Shown: piece after piece, positions 28,563-32,879 of the stretch | Layout: the number at the start of each line of letters is the position of its first letter | How positions within the stretch are numbered: position 1 is the first letter of the stretch | From: Butyrivibrio sp. | Lineage (GTDB): Bacteria > Bacillota > Clostridia > Lachnospirales > Lachnospiraceae | Assembly (NCBI GenBank): GCA_017413105.1 | Contig: JAFPVA010000037.1 | Coordinates: 1 to 32,879, forward strand | Direction: 5' to 3' | Length of the DNA: 32,879 nt | Notes under the pieces: generated by a model | Database searches by the model: none | Seen by the model: the letters and a program-made list of their open reading frames with translations, nothing else | Told to the model about the DNA's origin: nothing | Program-made: the position numbers and the translations under genes

Positions 28563-29060
28563 TTAGCAAAGTCCTTTCTCTGAAAGTGTATCAAAAAGCT
28601 TATCTGCAACAAGCTCTGCAGCGTAAAGCTTGTAGTCATGGCGGGATGGCTGGGATGGAATGGATTGATGAAATGCTTTTTCGTCATCACCAAATGAAAT
28701 GGAAAAATAGATTTCTCCGGGCACCGAGTCCGGATTATTAGGGTCCACATTGCCAAAGCTTCCTGTGATACCGATTCCAATATCTGCTTCATATTTATTC
28801 TTACAGGCTTTTGACATTGCCAGCGCTGTTTCTTTTGAATAAACCCCGAAATTATCTATGATTTCCTTAGTAACTCCGTCCATTACCTTAGCCTCATTGG
28901 AATAGGTGATACAGGCACCCTTCATTATAGCTGAAGCTCCCTCAGTATCAGTTATCAGAGAGGCAATAAGTCCTGAGGTGCAGCTTTCCATGGTGGTAAT
29001 GGATAAATCATTTTTGATAAGAAGTCTGGTCAATTGTTCGTATTTTTGTCTGACGTCCAT
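28563..29060 (-). CDS. CinA C-terminal domain protein (nicotinamide-nucleotide amidase type)
   Basis: 165 residues from the ATG at 29060. It is the stand-alone C-terminal domain of CinA, as in PncC, which deamidates NMN in pyridine-nucleotide salvage. Family segments are TTMESCTSGLIASLITDTEGAS-like (TMESCTSGLIASLITDTEG), GACITYSNEAKV and ADIGIGITGSFG. The frame is open to 29264, but the extension reads through palindromic repeat copy 2, so a start before 29060 is unlikely. An AGGAG lies 15 bases upstream, an unusually long spacing. It heads a two-gene operon with the histidine phosphatase. Confidence 0.85.
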   Translation of the reverse strand: MDVRQKYEQLTRLLIKNDLSITTMESCTSGLIASLITDTEGASAIMKGACITYSNEAKVMDGVTKEIIDNFGVYSKETALAMSKACKNKYEADIGIGITGSFGNVDPNNPDSVPGEIYFSISFGDDEKAFHQSIPSQPSRHDYKLYAAELVADKLFDTLSEKGLC

Positions 29061-29083
29061 GTTTACTCTGTTTTGCTCCTTTT

Positions 29084-29230
29084 TGTTACTATACATTCTT
29101 GGATATAAAATCCAAGAATGTATCAACCAAGCCATTTGAAGGTGACTAACGTCGCAGGGCTTGGTTGACTCTTGAATCATGTTCTCACGAAATGCGCAGC
29201 AGAGTGCGCATTTCTGTCTGAACAGTAACA
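29084..29230 (-). repeat. Interspersed palindromic repeat, copy 2 (long modular form)
   Basis: About 147 bp, read in reverse relative to copies 1 and 3. Bases 29182-29230 are the reverse complement of 25035-25083, identical over 49 bp, including the GAAATGCGCA hairpin (29189-29198 / 29205-29214). The additional interior holds a 14-bp perfect hairpin (29091-29104 / 29110-29123, ATACATTCTTGGAT) and an 11-bp stem TCAACCAAGCC (29123-29133) / GGCTTGGTTGA (29158-29168). Short outer arms TGTTACT (29084-29090) / AGTAACA (29224-29230) close it. It fills the space upstream of cinA. Confidence 0.82.
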
Positions 29231-29263
29231 GTATAACATCAATAGTATCTTTTAGCTCTTTCA

Positions 29264-29292
29264 TTGACGCATCTGTGGCTGGGTTTTATTAT
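29264..29292 (+). promoter_or_regulatory. Promoter of corA
   Basis: TTGACG (29264-29269), a 17-bp spacer and TATTAT (29287-29292), 39 bases before the corA ATG. The ribosome binding site is TTGGAGG. Confidence 0.72.
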
Positions 29293-29331
29293 TAATATTT
29301 GAAGGGAAAATAGATTTGTTGGAGGTTTTCT

Positions 29332-30249
29332 ATGTATTATCTAATTCGAAATTCTCTGGAAGAATGCAGTGCGGAGCAGTGTCACGATGCAGGCTCGCCC
29401 TATGTTGCTGTACTTACTCCGGAGCAGTGGATGGAACAGAACGAAAACTTTGATATGGGTATTGATACCGATATGGGAGCTGAGGATTTTTTTACTACAA
29501 AAGCTGAAGTTAACTACGACTCCCTGACAGGTACATTTTGTATTCCTGTGCAGTCATCTCTCACAGGAGAAGAGCAGAGATTTGCATTCGCTCTCGATGA
29601 GACCGGAATTGTATTTATAGATGCCGGCAAAAGCGCTCTTGCTCTGGTAAAAAGGATTCAGAGAAATAAAAAATGGAGAAAGCCTTCTTTAGAGAGATTT
29701 CTCTATGACTTTTTAGAAACCATTGTACATAATGACCTTCGTATACTGCAGCGATATGAGCGCGAGCTTGAAGGCATAGAGAAAGAGATCATGGAAGATG
29801 CCGAAGACGCTCGCATACAACGCAATAACGAAATTCGAAGCGACATAAGAGACCTTCGTATCCATTACGAGCAGCTTCTTGATCTTGGACAGGAGCTTGA
29901 GGAAAACGAGAACGGCTTCTTTGAAGAGGACAATATCAGATATTTTCATATGTTCTCAAGCCGTGTAGACAGGCTATACAACGCAGCCACACACCTTCGT
30001 GACTATACTATTCAGCTAAACGACTTGTATCAGTCACAGCTTGATGTAAAACAGAACCGTATCATGACAGTGCTTACTGTGGTTACAACCATTTTTATGC
30101 CTCTTACACTGATTGTTGGCTGGTACGGTATGAACTTCAAGTACATGCCGGAGCTGGAGTCAAGGGCCGGATATCCTGTGGTGATTGTGCTAAGTCTGCT
30201 TATTATAGCGGGAAGCCTTACCTTCTTTAAGATAAAAAAGATTATCTGA
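29332..30249 (+). CDS. corA: CorA-family divalent cation (Mg2+/Co2+) channel
   Basis: 305 residues. A soluble N-terminal domain is followed by long charged helices (LERFLYDFLETIVHNDLRIL to LYQSQLDVKQNRIMTVLTVV) that form the funnel of the pentamer. Two C-terminal membrane helices flank the family signature YGMNF (GWYGMNFKYMPE), which is the selectivity filter. It ends in a basic tail. The gene is monocistronic with a clear promoter. CorA imports Mg2+ and sometimes Co2+ or Ni2+. Confidence 0.93.
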   Translation: MYYLIRNSLEECSAEQCHDAGSPYVAVLTPEQWMEQNENFDMGIDTDMGAEDFFTTKAEVNYDSLTGTFCIPVQSSLTGEEQRFAFALDETGIVFIDAGKSALALVKRIQRNKKWRKPSLERFLYDFLETIVHNDLRILQRYERELEGIEKEIMEDAEDARIQRNNEIRSDIRDLRIHYEQLLDLGQELEENENGFFEEDNIRYFHMFSSRVDRLYNAATHLRDYTIQLNDLYQSQLDVKQNRIMTVLTVVTTIFMPLTLIVGWYGMNFKYMPELESRAGYPVVIVLSLLIIAGSLTFFKIKKII

Positions 30250-30435
30250 ATAATCGTTTATTTCTCTCTTCGGGTGAATTACAGTTCTTTTAGTTGCAAT
30301 GCTGAATGTATATTGTGTGGAGAAACAAATATATACTTGTCTTATCAACAAGAAAACATATTGTTGAGGGAAAGCAGTGGTAGCAGGAAGCACTTGCTGC
30401 TGACTGCGAAGCATGTATGAAAGGAGAATATAGTT
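30250..30435 (+). other. corA-DUF4342 intergenic region
   Basis: 186 bases. The visible structure is an imperfect hairpin at about 30376-30409 (GCAGT/ACTGC closing, AGCAG/CTGCT inside), which would lie in the leader of the next gene. A clear promoter or terminator was not found. GAAAGGAG gives a strong ribosome binding site before 30436. Confidence 0.4.
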
Positions 30436-30825
30436 ATGGAGATTACATTAGAAGCTGTTGAAAAGGTTATGGAGCAGACCGGAGTTGAATTCAAGGCTGC
30501 GAAAGAAGCTCTGACAAAGACAAACGGCAATGTTGATGAAGCAATAAAGCTTATCCGTCCTGATACAATCGACATCGGGGAGGAAGCAAAGGCAGCCGTT
30601 GAGAAGCTCAAGAAGAAAGTTGAAGAGGGAAACGTAGACAGAATTCAGATTCGTAAAGGGGAAGAAGTAGTTCTGAGCGTCCCGGTAAATGTTGGAATTG
30701 TTGGAGGAATCATTGGACTTGCAGCAGCACCTTGGGCACTGATCGCCGGATCCGTTGCAGCTTTCGGCCTTGGTTGCAAGCTCGAAGTTGTTAAAAAAGA
30801 CGGTTCAACAGATGAAATTGACTAA
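30436..30825 (+). CDS. UBA-like/DUF4342 small protein
   Basis: 129 residues. Residues 1-40 form a UBA/EF-Ts-like three-helix domain (VEKVMEQTGVEFKAAKEALTKTNGNVDEAI-type pattern). Residues about 55-127 match DUF4342: charged helix, then IQIRKGEEVVLSVPVNVG, a hydrophobic stretch (IVGGIIGLAAAPWALIAGSV) and a short beta end. The hydrophobic part might touch the membrane. The function is unknown; UBA-like domains occur in translation factors such as EF-Ts and NAC. It stands alone with a terminator downstream. Confidence 0.78.
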   Translation: MEITLEAVEKVMEQTGVEFKAAKEALTKTNGNVDEAIKLIRPDTIDIGEEAKAAVEKLKKKVEEGNVDRIQIRKGEEVVLSVPVNVGIVGGIIGLAAAPWALIAGSVAAFGLGCKLEVVKKDGSTDEID

Positions 30826-30849
30826 ACAGTAACTCGGCAAACAATAGAG

Positions 30850-30886
30850 CCGATGCACTTACATTCTGTAAATGCGTCGGTTTTTT
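30850..30886 (+). terminator. Rho-independent terminator after the DUF4342 gene
   Basis: Stem 30850-30862 / 30868-30880 (CCGATGCA pairing with TGCGTCGG, one wobble, plus TTAC/GTAA), followed by six T. Confidence 0.88.
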
Positions 30887-30963
30887 GTTGATTGTTGCAG
30901 TTTATTTATGAAAGTGCTCTTCCCTATAGCTTTATGTTTGTGATAGAATAATCTTGTTTGAAT

Positions 30964-30977
30964 CGAACAAACATTTG
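30964..30977. promoter_or_regulatory. Candidate LexA (SOS) box before ruvA
   Basis: CGAACAAACATTTG fits the Gram-positive LexA/DinR pattern CGAAC-N4-GTTYG at nine of the ten fixed positions. It lies 15 bases downstream of a TAGAAT -10-like box (30944-30949) and 26 bases before the ruvA start. RuvAB genes are SOS-regulated in many bacteria, which supports the call; the -35 box is weak. Confidence 0.5.
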
Positions 30978-31002
30978 ATTTTGATAATGGGGAGAGAGAA
31001 TT

Positions 31003-31623
31003 TTGATAGCGTATGTAAATGGTATTTTGGAGAGTATAGAAGAGGGAATTGCAGTGGTAGACGTTAATGGCTTTGGTATTAACGTCTTTATTTCGGGCTC
31101 CACCATGGACAGGATGCCGGGTATTGGTGAGAATGTAAAGCTCTATACCTACACCAATGTCAAGGAGGATGCCTTCACACTTTTTGGCTTTTTATCAAGG
31201 GATGAGCTGAATCTTTTTAAAATGCTTATTACGGTAAATGGTATAGGACCTAAGGGGGGACTTTCAATTCTTTCGGTAATGTCTCCTGATGATCTCAGGT
31301 TTGCCATTATGGCGGGAGACAGCAAGTCTATTTCGAAGGCTCCCGGAATTGGCAAAAAGACAGCAGAAAGGATTACACTGGAACTTCGGGACAAGATTAA
31401 GGTTTCGGAAGACGATATGCTTGGCGGAAGCTCTATTGGTGCTTTAGACATAGCAATTGATGGAGCATATCCTGCAAGAGATGAGACTGTGGCTGCTCTG
31501 GTGGCTCTCGGATATAATTCGGCTGCGGCTATGAAGGCTGTCCGAAAGGTACTTACAGAGAATCCGGAAGCTTCTGAAAATACGGAGAAGCTGTTAAAGC
31601 TTGCGCTTAAAGAAATGTTTTGA
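31003..31623 (+). CDS. ruvA: Holliday junction branch migration protein RuvA
   Basis: 206 residues. The start is TTG at 31003, preceded by GGGGAGAGAG, giving the family N-terminus MIAYVNGILESI. An OB-fold (residues 1-62) is followed by tandem helix-hairpin-helix motifs (LLITVNGIGPKGGLSIL-type; APGIGKKTAERITLELRDK) and, after a flexible linker, the C-terminal domain (EtvaALVALGYNSAAAMKAV) that touches RuvB. It forms a tetramer that holds the four-way junction. ruvB follows after 50 bases. Confidence 0.96.
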   Translation: MIAYVNGILESIEEGIAVVDVNGFGINVFISGSTMDRMPGIGENVKLYTYTNVKEDAFTLFGFLSRDELNLFKMLITVNGIGPKGGLSILSVMSPDDLRFAIMAGDSKSISKAPGIGKKTAERITLELRDKIKVSEDDMLGGSSIGALDIAIDGAYPARDETVAALVALGYNSAAAMKAVRKVLTENPEASENTEKLLKLALKEMF

Positions 31624-31673
31624 AGTGATGGATATGATAAAAAAGCATTTAGAATATAAAATGTGAGTGGAGT

Positions 31674-32705
31674 ATGGAAAAAAGAAAGATAAACACAACA
31701 GCCCGTGGGGTAGATACTCAGGCAAATGTAGAGGATGCAAGGATAGAAGGGTCCCTTCGTCCCAAGTCATTGGATAATTACATCGGGCAAAAGAAGATAA
31801 AGGAAAGCCTTAAGATTTACATTGAGGCTGCACAAAAAAGGGGAGACAGCCTTGATCATCTGCTTTTTTATGGCCCGCCCGGACTTGGTAAGACCACACT
31901 CGCCGGTATCATTGCCAATGAGATGGGGGTAAATATCAAGATTACCAGCGGACCTGCCATAGAGAAGCCCGGAGATATGGCAGCTATACTTAACAATCTT
32001 CAGGCAGGGGATGTTCTCTTTGTGGATGAGATACATCGTCTGAACAGACAGGTGGAGGAAGTTCTTTACCCTGCGATGGAGGATTTTGCCATTGATATCA
32101 TGATCGGAAAGGGGCCAACAGCAAGATCTATAAGACTTGACCTGCCTAAGTTTACTTTGATCGGTGCTACTACCAGAGCCGGTATGCTTTCAGCACCACT
32201 TCGTGACAGATTTGGAATGATTCACAGGATGGAATTTTATGATGTGGATGAGCTCTGCAGCATCATCATGCAGTCTGCAACTGTTCTTGGAGTTGAGGTT
32301 GATGAAAAGGGCGCTGTGGAAATGGCAAGAAGGAGTAGAGGAACGCCAAGGCTTGCCAACAGAATCCTCAAAAGGGTCAGAGACTTTGCAGAGGTCAAAT
32401 ATGATGGCGTTATAACTGAAGAAGTTGCAGTTACAGCTTTGGACCTTATGGATGTGGACAAAATGGGTCTTGATCATACGGACAGAAACCTTCTTATGAC
32501 TATGATTGGAAAGTTTGGTGGTGGCCCGGTGGGACTTGATACTCTGGCTGCGGCAATCGGAGAGGACTCGGGAACTATTGAAGATGTCTATGAGCCGTAC
32601 CTTATTAAAAACGGATTCATCAACAGGACTCCCAGAGGCCGTGTGGTTACGATGGAGGCTTATCATCATTTGGGACTAGAAGCCCCTGCATCTGATGAGG
32701 AATAA
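31674..32705 (+). CDS. ruvB: Holliday junction DNA helicase RuvB
   Basis: 343 residues. An AAA+ ATPase with Walker [20 protein letters not shown], Walker [21 protein letters not shown], sensor segment [20 protein letters not shown] and the C-terminal winged helix ([35 protein letters not shown]). It drives branch migration together with RuvA. The start follows GAGTGGAG. A palindromic repeat starts 34 bases after the stop. Confidence 0.97.
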   Translation: MEKRKINTTARGVDTQANVEDARIEGSLRPKSLDNYIGQKKIKESLKIYIEAAQKRGDSLDHLLFYGPPGLGKTTLAGIIANEMGVNIKITSGPAIEKPGDMAAILNNLQAGDVLFVDEIHRLNRQVEEVLYPAMEDFAIDIMIGKGPTARSIRLDLPKFTLIGATTRAGMLSAPLRDRFGMIHRMEFYDVDELCSIIMQSATVLGVEVDEKGAVEMARRSRGTPRLANRILKRVRDFAEVKYDGVITEEVAVTALDLMDVDKMGLDHTDRNLLMTMIGKFGGGPVGLDTLAAAIGEDSGTIEDVYEPYLIKNGFINRTPRGRVVTMEAYHHLGLEAPASDEE

Positions 32706-32739
32706 TCACAGCATATTACTGAATGTATTATGAATGTGG

Positions 32740-32879
32740 GTTACTGTTCAGACAGAAATGCGCACTAAGCTGCGCATTTCGTGAGAACTTGATGCAGGAG
32801 TGAGCGCATTCCTTCGACGAAGTCGATATGGAATGAATGCGCGAATTGGTTACTGGAGCGAGCTGCATGCGAGTGAACA
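32740..32879. repeat. Interspersed palindromic repeat, copy 3 (long form, cut by the window end)
   Basis: Bases 32740-32787 match copy 1 (25036-25083) at 46 of 48 positions; the two differences are both in the loop (CTAAGC for CTCTGC), so the GAAATGCGCA / TGCGCATTTC stem is intact. After GAGAA it resembles copy 2 for about 19 bases, then carries its own module with arms GCGCATTC (32804-32811) / GAATGCGC (32835-32842). The window ends in TGAACA, complementary to TGTTCA at 32745-32750, so the far arm probably lies just past the edge. Confidence 0.78.

Overview
The window looks like chromosomal DNA of an anaerobic, low-to-moderate G+C Firmicute of the Lachnospiraceae, most like Butyrivibrio or Pseudobutyrivibrio. 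The evidence is the gene content (pyruvate phosphate dikinase, DUF342/FapA-like protein, a C-terminal-only CinA, a MetH lacking its reactivation domain, an RHG phosphatase), strong AGGAGG-type ribosome binding sites, frequent TTG/GTG starts and clostridial -35/-10 promoters. The genus is inferred from the style of the sequences, not from a search.

Layout. 1-1503: 3' end of ppdK. 1675-4227: a FapA-like DUF342 protein with about twelve tandem 26-residue N-terminal repeats. 4332-10360: an F1Fo ATP synthase operon atpB-E-F-A-G-D-C with no separate delta gene; a delta C-terminal-like domain is fused to the N-terminus of alpha. A small lipoprotein gene and a decayed acyltransferase follow. 11398-16018: metH-like, ilvB and ilvN, tightly spaced. 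16139-16357: a 72-residue orphan peptide with a classical double-glycine leader and a Tyr-Lys periodic core. 16477-18272: a second ilvN-like gene behind a strong promoter and a structured leader, then ilvC. 18706-21180: a YfhO-family membrane protein. 21259-23079: leuC and leuD. 23199-26528: a GT2 glycosyltransferase, an Mrp-type Fe-S ATPase and an AI-2E-family exporter. 26650-27681: ilvE. 27777-29060 (minus strand): cinA C-terminal domain and a histidine phosphatase. 29332-32705: corA, a UBA/DUF4342 protein, ruvA and ruvB, with an SOS-box-like site before ruvA.

How it works together. The window holds much of branched-chain amino acid synthesis (ilvB, two ilvN, ilvC, leuC, leuD, ilvE) but not ilvD, leuA or leuB. 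ATP synthase and PPDK cover energy conservation and the PEP/pyruvate node. RuvAB, with an SOS-like operator, covers recombination.

The most unusual items are: (1) the delta-alpha ATP synthase fusion, which implies three delta C-terminal domains per F1; (2) the orphan GG-leader peptide; (3) the structured leader of the second ilvN, whose 3' stem arm abuts the ribosome binding site; (4) a modular palindromic repeat present three times, with a 49-bp identical core in two copies and different inserts between conserved ends.
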